This document shows, piece by piece, positions 31,956 through 40,313 of a stretch of 64,000 nucleotides of DNA. The stretch covers positions 518,541 to 582,540 of the forward strand of contig NZ_LMUO01000019.1 of assembly GCF_009765905.1 (NCBI RefSeq), written 5' to 3'. Position 1 is the stretch's first letter. The number at the start of each line of letters is the position of its first letter. Below the pieces are notes generated by a model that was not told where the DNA came from, did no database searches, and saw nothing but the letters and a program-made list of their open reading frames with translations. The stretch is from Mucilaginibacter sp. L196 (GTDB lineage Bacteria; Bacteroidota; Bacteroidia; Sphingobacteriales; Sphingobacteriaceae). A program made the translations under genes and the position numbers.

Positions 31956-32858
31956 TTAACGTGCCTTGCGTTTTGTGATTTGCTTTTGGGCTACAGGATA
32001 AAGAAAGATAGTAGACAAAATTACCATTGCGCCAAGCCAGAAACCAGGCTTTAATTTATGCAATTCGCCAAAAAAAATAAAGGCCAGGATGATGCCATAT
32101 ACCGGTTCGAGGTTGGTGATAAGCGCTACCTTGAATGCCGAAAATTCTTTCATTACTGATACCCCGGCAACGTAGGCAAGTGAGGTGCATATGGTGCCAA
32201 GGATCAATAAATAGCCTATATCTGAGTTCTGCAAAACCATACCCTGACCGAATCCGTGAGTGAAAAACAGGTACACTGTGATCCATACAAAGGCACCTGA
32301 AAGCTCGTAAAAAGCAATAACAGGTGCTTCTATTTGCTTTACCTGCCGCGCGTTTATGATAGAGAAAAGGCTTGCGCATATAGCGCTAAGTAAACCTAAT
32401 ATAATGCCCTTAGTGTATTGTGTTTCAAATTTAAATATTAGTAATATCCCAACAACAATAAAAATACCAGCTATTATCTCGAGTTTGGAGATGCGGTTTT
32501 TATTAATTATTGGCTCAAATATGGCGGTGAAAAGTGTAATGGATGACAGGCAAACTAATGTTACCGAGACGGTAGAAACCTTGATAGCAGCGAAAAATAA
32601 TATCCAGTGGCCGCCTACCAGTGCACCCGTGAACATCAGTTTTAACAACGTGCTTCTATCAACTTTGATGGTATTTTTGTTGAATTTGAAATATAAAAAC
32701 AATGAAATAGCGGCTATTACAACCCTATACCACACCAGTTGTACAGCCTCTATGGTGATTAATTTACCCAGAATACTGGTAAATCCCCAGATGAAAACAG
32801 TAAAATGAAGTATTAAAAGGTTTTTATCTATACCTGTAGTGGTAACATTTTCGGGCAT
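31956..32858 (-). CDS. EamA/DMT-family transporter
   Basis: A 300-residue protein with ten predicted membrane helices in two EamA repeats of five. The first repeat includes FTVFIWGFTSILGKLI and the second begins near GIILGLLSAICASLFS, with NLEPVYGIILAFIFFGE typical of repeat two. The C-terminus is basic (AQKQITKRKAR), consistent with the inside. DMT transporters export or import small metabolites; the substrate is unknown. Its start overlaps the lptF/G stop as TAATG, so translation is coupled. Confidence 0.88.
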   Translation of the reverse strand: MPENVTTTGIDKNLLILHFTVFIWGFTSILGKLITIEAVQLVWYRVVIAAISLFLYFKFNKNTIKVDRSTLLKLMFTGALVGGHWILFFAAIKVSTVSVTLVCLSSITLFTAIFEPIINKNRISKLEIIAGIFIVVGILLIFKFETQYTKGIILGLLSAICASLFSIINARQVKQIEAPVIAFYELSGAFVWITVYLFFTHGFGQGMVLQNSDIGYLLILGTICTSLAYVAGVSVMKEFSAFKVALITNLEPVYGIILAFIFFGELHKLKPGFWLGAMVILSTIFLYPVAQKQITKRKAR

Positions 32859-33964
32859 TATTTAGGCGCTTTATACAGCAAATATAAGCCTAATAAGCCA
32901 AATAGTATGTTAGGTATGAATGCCGCCATTAGTGACGACATAGTGCCTTTTTCGGCAAAAACAAAGGCGAATTTATCTACTATAATAAACGAAAAACACA
33001 ATATTATACCTATGCCCAACGGTAAACCTATACCACCACGCACCTTTTGTGATGATAATGCGACGCCAATAAGCATCAATACGAACGTTGAAAAAGGATA
33101 AATAAAACGCCTGTATTTTTGATACAGCATGTTATTTAAAACCCCAGATCCGCGTATTTTTTCTTTGGCTATGGCTATGTTTAATGTCTTTAAACTCATT
33201 GCATCATAGCTATCGTCATGTAATACATTAAAGTCGCTTGGTATCATATCCAGTGTCGTATCTTTAGTTACGCCCGTTAATTGGCGCTCATGTAAACCGT
33301 TCACGTAACGTATGGTACAGTTGTTCATATCCCACTTTCTTTTAACAGAATCATATACAATGGTTGGGGCATAAAGCTTTTCTCTAAGCTCATCACCATT
33401 GAATTTTTCCATAATAAAGGTGTACCCGGTATGTACATCCTGTTGGTATGATTCCAGGTAAACGAAGGTATGAGCATCTAATTTTAAATGCACCTGGCTC
33501 TTGGTAGGGTCCTGGTCGCCGTTGAATCCGTGTGAGTTTTCAAAGTCAATTTTTAACTTATTGGTATAAGGAATAAGGTAAACATTGGCAAAAAATGATA
33601 CGATAAATATGAGTGTAGCGGCAATAAAATAGGGCCTTAAAAAACGATTAAAACTGGCTTTTCCACTCAGTATCGGAACGATTTCTGTTTGGTTAGCCAT
33701 CTTCGCGGTAAAGAAAATTACCGCCAAAAAGTTAATAAGGGGTGATAACATGTTGATGTAAAATGGTATAAACCCGGCGTAATATTGGAACGCTATTTGG
33801 TATAAGGTAGCGTGTTTGGAAAGAAAATTATCAAGGTGTTCAGATATATCAAACACAACAGATATTACTATAAACATACCCAGGGTAAACACGAATGTAC
33901 CCAGGTATTTATTGATGATATATCTATCAATAACTTTAACGTATCTGTTATATAATTCCTTCAT
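32858..33964 (-). CDS. LptF/LptG-family LPS export permease
   Basis: A 368-residue YjgP/YjgQ protein, the membrane part of the ABC exporter that extracts LPS with LptB. Helices near 16-36, 55-78 and 98-115 precede a periplasmic beta-jellyroll region (about 135-265), and three more helices follow near 278-365. RYIINKYLGTFVFT at the start and FPFSTFVLMLIGVALSSQKVRGG-like residues after the jellyroll are characteristic. The single gene could be LptF or LptG. It lies just downstream of tgt with a repeat between. Confidence 0.9.
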   Translation of the reverse strand: MKELYNRYVKVIDRYIINKYLGTFVFTLGMFIVISVVFDISEHLDNFLSKHATLYQIAFQYYAGFIPFYINMLSPLINFLAVIFFTAKMANQTEIVPILSGKASFNRFLRPYFIAATLIFIVSFFANVYLIPYTNKLKIDFENSHGFNGDQDPTKSQVHLKLDAHTFVYLESYQQDVHTGYTFIMEKFNGDELREKLYAPTIVYDSVKRKWDMNNCTIRYVNGLHERQLTGVTKDTTLDMIPSDFNVLHDDSYDAMSLKTLNIAIAKEKIRGSGVLNNMLYQKYRRFIYPFSTFVLMLIGVALSSQKVRGGIGLPLGIGIILCFSFIIVDKFAFVFAEKGTMSSLMAAFIPNILFGLLGLYLLYKAPK

Positions 33965-33965
33965 A

Positions 33966-34050
33966 AACCCCCTCTAAATCTCCCCCGGTAGGGGAGACTT
34001 TATTGTGATTTTTTTAATAGCCCTCCCTACCGGGGAGGGTTGGGTGGGGG
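33966..34050. repeat. GC-rich double-hairpin interspersed repeat, copy A
   Basis: Two hairpins in series: one around CTCCCCCGGTAGGGGAG and one around CCCTCCCTACCGGGGAGGG, with an AT-rich middle. It occupies all the space between the lptF/G start codon and the tgt stop. A second copy with the same two hairpins is at 45410-45507. Confidence 0.8.
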
Positions 34051-34051
34051 G

Positions 34052-35182
34052 CTACAACCTTTCGCCCAACCTTTTTACCATTACCTGCTTCCAGTTGTAA
34101 AACTCGCCGCTTATTATCTTTTCACGTGCTTCCTGCACCAGCCACAGGTAAAAGTGTAGGTTGTGTAAGGTAGCTATTTGCGCGCCAAGCATTTCGCCGC
34201 TATGTATCAGGTGCCTTAAATAAGCTTTTGTATATGCTTTATCTGCAAACAGGTCACTATCAGCTTCAATTGGCGAAAAATCGTTCTTCCACTTCTCGTT
34301 TTTAATATTGATAATGCCGTTTTTGGTAAACAACATGCCATTGCGGGCATTGCGGGTAGGCATTACGCAGTCAAACATATCAATACCTAACGCAATATTC
34401 TCTAAAATATTTATAGGTGTGCCTACACCCATCAAATAACGTGGTTTTTGCTCCGGTAATATATTGCACACAATTTCTGTCATGGCGTACATTTCTTCAG
34501 CGGGTTCACCCACTGAAAGTCCGCCTATAGCATTGCCCTCACGCTCAAATGAAGCGATAACTTCTGCCGATCTCACCCTCAAATCTTTATAAACCGAGCC
34601 CTGTACTATAGGAAAAAAAGTCTGACTATAACCGTATTTAGGTTCAGTGCTGTCAAACCTATCACAGCAGCGTTTAAGCCAGCGATGGGTCATTTCTATA
34701 GAGCGTTTGGCGTAGTTATAGTCGCAAGGGTAGGGCGTGCATTCATCAAATGCCATGATAATGTCCGCGCCAATGGTGCGTTGTATATCCATCACATTCT
34801 CAGGTGTAAACAAGTGTTTTGAGCCATCAATATGCGAGCGAAAAGTAACGCCTTCCTCCTTTATTTTACGTACTTCGGTGAGCGAATACACCTGGTAGCC
34901 GCCGCTATCGGTTAAAATAGGGCCATCCCAGCCATTAAATTTATGCAGACCACCGGCTTGCTCAATGGTATTAAGTCCTGGTCTTAAGTATAAATGATAG
35001 GTGTTTCCTAATATAATTTGCGCCTTAATATCGTTCTTTAGCTCGTGCTGATGAACGGCTTTTACGGTACCTGCGGTACCAACAGGCATAAAAATAGGTG
35101 TTTGTATGGTTCCGTGATCGGTAGTGATCTCACCCGCGCGGGCTTTTGAATGCGGATCCTGGGCTGTTAAATTAAATTTCAT
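34052..35182 (-). CDS. tgt: tRNA-guanine(34) transglycosylase, zinc-site-deficient form
   Basis: Exchanges G34 for the queuosine precursor preQ1 in GUN-anticodon tRNAs. The frame is open from 35281, but the ATG at 35182 follows two good promoter elements and matches the family (376 residues). D92 in TDSGGYQ and D271 in MFDCVMPTRNARNG are the catalytic aspartates. FDECTPYP and GGLSVGEP are intact. The C-terminal zinc site is not: the segment 302-320 (FSPIEADSDLFADKAYTKA) has no CxCxxC. The fold may be stable without zinc. lptF/G follows on the same strand. Confidence 0.93.
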   Translation of the reverse strand: MKFNLTAQDPHSKARAGEITTDHGTIQTPIFMPVGTAGTVKAVHQHELKNDIKAQIILGNTYHLYLRPGLNTIEQAGGLHKFNGWDGPILTDSGGYQVYSLTEVRKIKEEGVTFRSHIDGSKHLFTPENVMDIQRTIGADIIMAFDECTPYPCDYNYAKRSIEMTHRWLKRCCDRFDSTEPKYGYSQTFFPIVQGSVYKDLRVRSAEVIASFEREGNAIGGLSVGEPAEEMYAMTEIVCNILPEQKPRYLMGVGTPINILENIALGIDMFDCVMPTRNARNGMLFTKNGIINIKNEKWKNDFSPIEADSDLFADKAYTKAYLRHLIHSGEMLGAQIATLHNLHFYLWLVQEAREKIISGEFYNWKQVMVKRLGERL

Positions 35183-35191
35183 GTAAGTATG

Positions 35192-35230
35192 CAAAATTAA
35201 CAAATTTATCAGGATGTGCGAATGTGCAAA
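35192..35230 (-). promoter_or_regulatory. Promoter of tgt
   Basis: On the minus strand TTTG (35230-35227), an 18-bp spacer, then TAAATTTG (35208-35201) match the Bacteroidota consensus. A second -7 match, TAATTTTG, is at 35199-35192. Both lie just upstream of the ATG at 35182 and downstream of the alternative starts, supporting the chosen start. Confidence 0.7.
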
Positions 35231-35260
35231 TTTGTGGATGTACGCCGGGCATATTGGGTC

Positions 35261-35846
35261 GTACTGTACCATGGTACGCATGAAACACCTGGTACAGTTG
35301 GTACACTTTTAGGCCAAAAAATGTCCAAAATAGTACTAAAAAGGGCGGTTTTACATGTCAAATTACCCGTATTTTATCCCAAAAACAGCAGATTTTCGAC
35401 CCAAAAACACTCAAAAATGACTGTTTTTCGTTCATTCTTGGCCATTTTTTACTCGTTTTTACCATTTTTTTGATCTAAGATGTACCAAAAATTATGCTTC
35501 AATCAACTATTCTCTAACTAGTAATAAGGGCATTCCCGCTGATAAAATCATATCGCATTTTCCGTTCTCTTATAAGCTTTAATCCAATACTAGTAAATTA
35601 GGAGGGACTTTTTTTACCCTCTTTCCGGCTTGCCGGAGAGAGGGTGGTCGAGCGAAGCAAAGACCGGGTGAGTAATTATACGAGCGGCATCAGTACAATG
35701 CTCATTATAAACCAATTGAAAAAAAGCTAAAATCAAGCAAATCCCCCAATCCGTTTAACCACGGTTCATACAATCCTCCAATTGTGGAAACTTAACCCAC
35801 TTATAAACACTATAAATCCACTGATTTTTAACAAATTTGTTGCTTA
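35261..35846. other. Gene-free region between tgt and GT2 genes
   Basis: No gene is supported. The first part has a 12-bp perfect palindrome GTACCATGGTAC (35266-35277) and two more GGTAC motifs (35291, 35300). The middle (35310-35475) is A/T-tract rich with repeated CCAAAAA words. A CTCACCCG-type repeat lies at 35622-35676. The small plus-strand frame 35216-35473 looks non-coding. Confidence 0.6.
35622..35676. repeat. GC-rich interspersed hairpin repeat, copy 2 (CTCACCCG type, reversed)
   Basis: Contains CCCTCTTTCCGGCTTGCCGG with its closing GAGAGGG, a GAGCGAAGC block and ends in CGGGTGAG. It is the reverse of the copy at 9911-9967. A looser relative may lie at 60073-60108. Confidence 0.65.
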
Positions 35847-36977
35847 TTGTATCATTGTTTGGAAACGTATATAAAGGAAGCCTTATTTCTGCTTTTTCAG
35901 TTCTGTTTTATTATTCAGCTGTATTATCTGGTTAACAATTATAGTAGGCTTGCCGGGTATAAACCGCTGGAGGATTTGCTGCCCGTAACTATCCCCGTTT
36001 CGGTAATTATCAGTGCCCGAAACGAGGCGAAAAACCTACAACATTACCTGCCATTTATCCTGGAGCAGAATTATCCCGACTACGAGGTTGTGGTAATAAA
36101 CGACTGCTCTCACGATTCATCCGATACCGTATTAGAGGTTTTTCAGGAGAAATATCCCCATTTGAAAGTGGTTACTATTACCGAGCATGATCGTTTTAAA
36201 ACCGGTAAAAAGTTTGCATTAACCCTCGGTATTAAGGCTGCAAAAAATGAGCATTTGTTATTTACCGATGCTGATTGTATGCCCGGGTCGGCTAACTGGA
36301 TAACCCGCATGGCCGCGAATTTTAGCCCATCCGCGCAAATTGTTTTAGGTTACGCACCTTATAATAAGCGTAAGGCTTTTTTGAACTCTCTTATCAGGTT
36401 TGAAGCTGTGAAAGCTGCTATTAATTATTTCTCAGCCGCGCTAAATGGCAATCCTTACATGGGCGTTGGGCGTAATTTAGCTTATACCAAGTCCCTATTT
36501 TTTAGTGCCAAAGGTTTCGCTTCGCACATGCATTTGATAGCCGGTGATGATGATTTATTTGTGAATCAACACGCCACAGAAGATAATACAACGATTGAAT
36601 TACACCCCGAAGCCTTTACTTATACCGATGCCAAAAGCACCTTGTCATCATGGTATAAACAAAAAAGACGCCACTTTGGGGTAGGTAAATATTACAAAAA
36701 TGAGCACCGCAGAATGCTGAGTATTGATGCGATTAGCGGCTATTTGTTTTATGTTTTACTGATTATATGCCTTATATTTAGCTTCGAGCCCATGCTTGTT
36801 TTGGGGGTATTTATATTCAGGCTGATACTGCAAATAGTGATTTATAGCAAAACTTTTAAGAAGCTGGAATCCAATGATTTACTGTGGTACTTGCCCGTGC
36901 TTGATTTTTGTTATTACATATATATAAACACATTCGGACTACTAGCCACTTTTATTAAGACCACCCAATGGAAATAA
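35847..36977 (+). CDS. Membrane-anchored family 2 glycosyltransferase
   Basis: A 376-residue GT2. No ATG exists in the N-terminal part; TTG at 35847 or 35859 must start it. One N-terminal helix (about 12-30) precedes the catalytic domain: VSVIISARNEAKNL, EVVVINDCSHDSS, and the metal-binding DxD in LFTDADCMPG near 146. The acceptor-site motif is AGDDDLFVNQ, and KQKRRHFGVGKYY follows. Two or three helices end the protein. The sugar donor and acceptor are unknown. It overlaps the sigma-factor gene by 10 bases. Confidence 0.85.
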   Translation: MYHCLETYIKEALFLLFQFCFIIQLYYLVNNYSRLAGYKPLEDLLPVTIPVSVIISARNEAKNLQHYLPFILEQNYPDYEVVVINDCSHDSSDTVLEVFQEKYPHLKVVTITEHDRFKTGKKFALTLGIKAAKNEHLLFTDADCMPGSANWITRMAANFSPSAQIVLGYAPYNKRKAFLNSLIRFEAVKAAINYFSAALNGNPYMGVGRNLAYTKSLFFSAKGFASHMHLIAGDDDLFVNQHATEDNTTIELHPEAFTYTDAKSTLSSWYKQKRRHFGVGKYYKNEHRRMLSIDAISGYLFYVLLIICLIFSFEPMLVLGVFIFRLILQIVIYSKTFKKLESNDLLWYLPVLDFCYYIYINTFGLLATFIKTTQWK

Positions 36978-37573
36978 ACGCAAACTTTACCGAGAACGCG
37001 AAGAATGATTTTCACCTGGTGGTGAAGGCGCGCGAAGGCAACCAAAAAGCCTATGCCGACCTGATGCATCGCTACAAAGATTCTATCTATTTTATGGTAT
37101 TAAAAATGGTTAACAACAAGGAGGACGCTATGGACCTTACTGTTGAAACCTTTGCCAAAGCCTTTGAAAAGCTGGAAAAATACCAACCGGATTATGCCTT
37201 TAGTACCTGGCTTTTCCGCGTGGCTACTAACAATTGTATCGATTTTATCCGTAAAAAGAAGCTTAACACAACCTCCATACATGGTATGATGGATGATGAT
37301 GGCGAGGATAAAACTTTGCAGATTAAAGCTGATGTGCTCAATCCGGAAGAAACATCTATCAAAAAACAACAAACTGAAGAGTTAAAATTATTGATAGAAA
37401 ACTTACCGTTACGTTACCGCAACCTGATCACACTGAGATACTTTGATGAATTATCTTACGAGGAGATCGCCCAGCAGCTTGACTTGCCTTTGGGCACCGT
37501 GAAAGCGCAATTATTCAGGGCTCGTTATTTATTAGGAAACATCCTTAATCGTTTAAATAGGGATGACATCTAA
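36968..37573 (+). CDS. ECF-type RNA polymerase sigma factor
   Basis: A 201-residue sigma-70 protein with regions 2 and 4 only. Region 2 includes YADLMHRYKDSIYFMVLKMV and DLTVETFAKAFEKL, then FSTWLFRVATNNCIDFIRKK. Region 4 has NLPLRYRNLITLRYFDELSY and IAQQLDLPLGTVKAQLFRAR. No anti-sigma gene is adjacent; instead it overlaps a GT2 gene upstream and rsmG downstream (11 bases). Such solo ECF factors near rsmG occur in Bacteroidota. The regulon is unknown. Confidence 0.92.
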   Translation: MEINANFTENAKNDFHLVVKAREGNQKAYADLMHRYKDSIYFMVLKMVNNKEDAMDLTVETFAKAFEKLEKYQPDYAFSTWLFRVATNNCIDFIRKKKLNTTSIHGMMDDDGEDKTLQIKADVLNPEETSIKKQQTEELKLLIENLPLRYRNLITLRYFDELSYEEIAQQLDLPLGTVKAQLFRARYLLGNILNRLNRDDI

Positions 37574-38189
37574 TATTCTCCTAAAATATTTCCCCGATAT
37601 TACCCCGCAGCAACAGCAGCAGTTTGAGCAATTGCCCGGGTTGTACAACTTTTGGAATAATCAGATCAACGTTATTTCGCGGAAGGATATTGACCAGCTT
37701 TATGAACGCCACATACTGCATTCACTTGGTATTGCTAAAGTGATGAACTTTTTGCCTGGCGAAAATGTGCTTGATGTAGGTACCGGCGGTGGTTTCCCCG
37801 GTATACCATTGGCTATTTTATTTCCCGAAACACAGTTTTTTTTGGTCGATTCTATCGGCAAAAAAATAAAGGTAGTTAAGGAAGTAGCCTCAGCGCTTGG
37901 CCTCCAAAACCTTAAAGCGGAGCATTTACGGGCCGAGCAAGTTGATGAGAAATTCGATTTTGTAGTATCGCGCGCGGTTACAAGGTTAAAGGAATTTTAT
38001 CCTTGGGTAAAAGGAAAATTCAGTAATCAATCAAAAAATACATTACCTAACGGTATCCTTTATTTAAAAGGGGGAGATCTTGAAGAAGAAATTGCCGAAT
38101 CGGGTTTAGCCGTTCAGCAATATCACCTCAAAAATTACTTCGAGGAGGAGTTTTTCGAAACCAAGCAGGTTATCTACGTAAAAGCTTAG
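37563..38189 (+). CDS. rsmG: 16S rRNA (guanine527-N7)-methyltransferase
   Basis: SAM-dependent methylation of G527 in the 530 loop of 16S rRNA. The 208-residue length is normal. The N-terminal helices contain YNFWNNQINVISRKD and YERHILHSLGIAK. The SAM motif VLDVGTGGGFPGIPLAI is near 68-84, and VSRAVTRLKEFYPW carries the Arg typical of the family. Its start overlaps the end of the sigma-factor gene. Confidence 0.95.
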   Translation: MTSNILLKYFPDITPQQQQQFEQLPGLYNFWNNQINVISRKDIDQLYERHILHSLGIAKVMNFLPGENVLDVGTGGGFPGIPLAILFPETQFFLVDSIGKKIKVVKEVASALGLQNLKAEHLRAEQVDEKFDFVVSRAVTRLKEFYPWVKGKFSNQSKNTLPNGILYLKGGDLEEEIAESGLAVQQYHLKNYFEEEFFETKQVIYVKA

Positions 38190-38276
38190 TCGTTTTATCT
38201 GCTTATTTTACTTGTATGTTAGTTTCCTGCTAGCATAAATTACACAACTTTGCGCATTAGTGATATATTACTTTTT

Positions 38277-38346
38277 TTCCTTTGTTAGTGTCCTCACTAA
38301 CAAATTGAGAAGGTGTGGTTTGTTAGTGAGGACACTAACAAAGGAA
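38277..38346. repeat. Nested palindromes: 28-bp perfect inverted repeat
   Basis: Arms 38277-38304 and 38319-38346 are perfect inverse copies around a 14-base spacer. Each arm itself contains a 10-bp hairpin (TTTGTTAGTG with CACTAACAAA, 4-base loop). The structure can form two small hairpins or one large one, like bacterial interspersed mosaic elements. It lies between convergent rsmG and the M56 gene. Confidence 0.9.
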
Positions 38347-38380
38347 GTAGAATTCTGACAAAGTCAGGAAGTCACCCTGG

Positions 38381-39814
38381 CTAACAGCCTTTTTCTGATT
38401 TTGTGAAGAAACCGGGGATTGACGGCCAGGCCAGCAGAAGCTTTGTCGTTTTAATGGGCGCAACGGTTGGTGGCGGGGGCGGTAGTTTATTTGCACCAGG
38501 ACGCACAAGCGTAAAATTTTTCAATAGCGATGGCGCATGCGGACGGTTTTCTGCTTTAGGTTGCACAGGAGCAGGCGGTGGCGGCGGTGCAAGCTTGATG
38601 TTTTTTCCCGGTGGAGTTGGCACAGGAGGAGGCGGGGGCAAAAGTTTTACATTCATCAGTTTTCCGCTTGGAAATTTATAACCGTATTTGTCAAGCAACA
38701 TTTTACGCTCATCAGTTGAAATTTTTTCATCATAATAAGTGTGTTTACTGCCGTCTTTATCAGTTATAATTACCTTTTTAGATATACCACCGCCACCATT
38801 GCTATTGTGGATAGCTTCGACCACATGATATCCTTTAGTGGTTGTATAGGTATAATTGTAATTAATAACATTATTGTTGGCCATAAAATGTACATGTTTA
38901 GGTGTGTCGGTTTTCATTGCCGGGGCAATATCTACCAAACCATAACTTTTACTAAAAGCCAGTGTTGATGCGCAAAGCAAACCGGCGCAAACCGGGATAG
39001 CCAGCAGGTATTTTAGCCTTGCTAAATTACCCGAACGTTGTTGGTTTAACATAATGATCCTCTTTTTTAATAGGTTATAATTGAAAAATGAATGCGTAAT
39101 TGATGATCCGCCAAGCCCGTAAGCATTGTTAACCAGGAATGTAGAGTAGGCTATTACATCGTTTCCTTCCGTAGCGGTTTGCTCATCGGCGATATATTCA
39201 TGTAAGGCTTTTAAGCTGGCCTGAAGTAGGTAGATGAACGGATTAAACCAGTTAACAATTTTCAGAAGCTCAATAAAAATAATGTCGACTGAGTGTTTTT
39301 GCCGGATATGTACCAACTCGTGCTGAATAATAGTATCAGCTCCGCTTGCTTTTGTGCCGATAAAAAGAAAGTTGAAAAAGGAAAAAGCGGTGTTTGAATC
39401 ATCAACATAGATCAATTTATAAGAAGCATCTGTCTCAGCATTTGACGCTCTCGTCAACTTAAATAATTGATAAATTTTTATCGAAAATATAATAAGCAAT
39501 ACAGCAACACCTAAAAAATAGGCCCCAATTAACCCGTCTTGCCAGGTAAAATGAACAACTTCAACAGGCGCATTAGTATAATGAATTACGGCAGACTGCG
39601 GCAAAGGGATTAGGGTAATAGCTATTGGTTTTGGCTCAGCAGATTTCAAAAATCCCAGTTGCAGCAAAGGAATAACAAAGGAAATTACGGAGGTTGCCAA
39701 CAAGTAAATTCGGCTCAACGCGTAATGGGTATCGTTCCTTAAAAACAGGTAGTATAGGGCATAAAATACAGCCAGGTATAAATTTGCCTCTAGTAAATAA
39801 TGCAGCCAGTTCAT
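38381..39814 (-). CDS. BlaR1-like M56 membrane metallopeptidase
   Basis: A 477-residue protein. Membrane helices lie near 8-25, 34-52, 93-118 and 265-287. The zinc motif HELVH is at 165-169, with the third ligand probably Glu in LHEYIADE near 205. The remaining ~190 residues are extracytoplasmic and end in a low-complexity region (about 390-465) with three runs of five prolines. M56 enzymes sense a signal outside and cleave or inactivate the partner BlaI-type repressor, encoded upstream with a 4-base overlap. The ligand is unknown; nothing points to beta-lactams. Confidence 0.9.
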   Translation of the reverse strand: MNWLHYLLEANLYLAVFYALYYLFLRNDTHYALSRIYLLATSVISFVIPLLQLGFLKSAEPKPIAITLIPLPQSAVIHYTNAPVEVVHFTWQDGLIGAYFLGVAVLLIIFSIKIYQLFKLTRASNAETDASYKLIYVDDSNTAFSFFNFLFIGTKASGADTIIQHELVHIRQKHSVDIIFIELLKIVNWFNPFIYLLQASLKALHEYIADEQTATEGNDVIAYSTFLVNNAYGLGGSSITHSFFNYNLLKKRIIMLNQQRSGNLARLKYLLAIPVCAGLLCASTLAFSKSYGLVDIAPAMKTDTPKHVHFMANNNVINYNYTYTTTKGYHVVEAIHNSNGGGGISKKVIITDKDGSKHTYYDEKISTDERKMLLDKYGYKFPSGKLMNVKLLPPPPPVPTPPGKNIKLAPPPPPAPVQPKAENRPHAPSLLKNFTLVRPGANKLPPPPPTVAPIKTTKLLLAWPSIPGFFTKSEKGC

Positions 39815-40188
39815 TTGTTTTTGATTTTAAGGTTATCAATTAGCTTGGTTAATTCATCCAGTTCATTTATATCCAGCTTCTTTTCATCGGCAATAAACGA
39901 TACCAGGCTTTTGTAGGAGTTGTTGAAATAGCTATTCATCATTTTATCAAAAGTGAATTTTTTATACTCCGCTTCGCTGATGATAGGGAAGTATACGTGC
40001 GAATTCCCGTAGGCTTTATGATCCGCAAATCCCTTACCCTCCAATACCCTTACCACGGTTGATACCGTGTTATATGCCGGTTTCGGTTCGGGTATTTGCT
40101 CAATTATATCTTTTACAATAGCCTCATTTAGTTGCCAAAGTATCTGCATTACTTGCTCTTCTGCTTTAGTAAGCTCTTTTATTTTCAT
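39811..40188 (-). CDS. BlaI/MecI/CopY-family repressor
   Basis: A 125-residue winged-helix repressor: LTKAEEQVMQILWQLNEAIV, then the recognition region PKPAYNTVSTVVRVLEGKGF and the wing SHVYFPIISEAEY. The C-terminal ~45 residues form the dimerisation helices. It is translated together with the M56 protease gene (ATGA overlap). Three near-identical palindromes directly upstream of its start codon are the probable operators, giving autorepression relieved by proteolysis. Confidence 0.94.
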   Translation of the reverse strand: MKIKELTKAEEQVMQILWQLNEAIVKDIIEQIPEPKPAYNTVSTVVRVLEGKGFADHKAYGNSHVYFPIISEAEYKKFTFDKMMNSYFNNSYKSLVSFIADEKKLDINELDELTKLIDNLKIKNK

Positions 40189-40189
40189 G

Positions 40190-40258
40190 TAAACTATCTT
40201 TATAGTTTAATAAAGGTATTAACTATATTTATAGTTTACAAACTATTTTTATAGTTTT
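40190..40258 (-). promoter_or_regulatory. Three tandem palindromic operators of the BlaI/M56 operon
   Basis: Three 20-bp palindromes at 40190-40209, 40219-40238 and 40239-40258 share AAACTATnTTTATAGTTT (the second starts TAACTAT). The first lies 2 bases from the BlaI start codon. Centre distances are 29 and 20 bp. They probably bind BlaI dimers; dprA, on the other side, starts 55 bases beyond and might be affected. Confidence 0.85.
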
Positions 40259-40313
40259 TTATTTTTTACTGTTAAATAGATAGGATTTTCTATTTTAGGG
40301 GTACTTATTCCTT

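Noticed and set aside
35216..35473. 85-residue plus-strand ORF upstream of the GT2 gene
   Set aside because: It overlaps the tgt promoter, and its sequence arises from A/T tracts; no coding signs.
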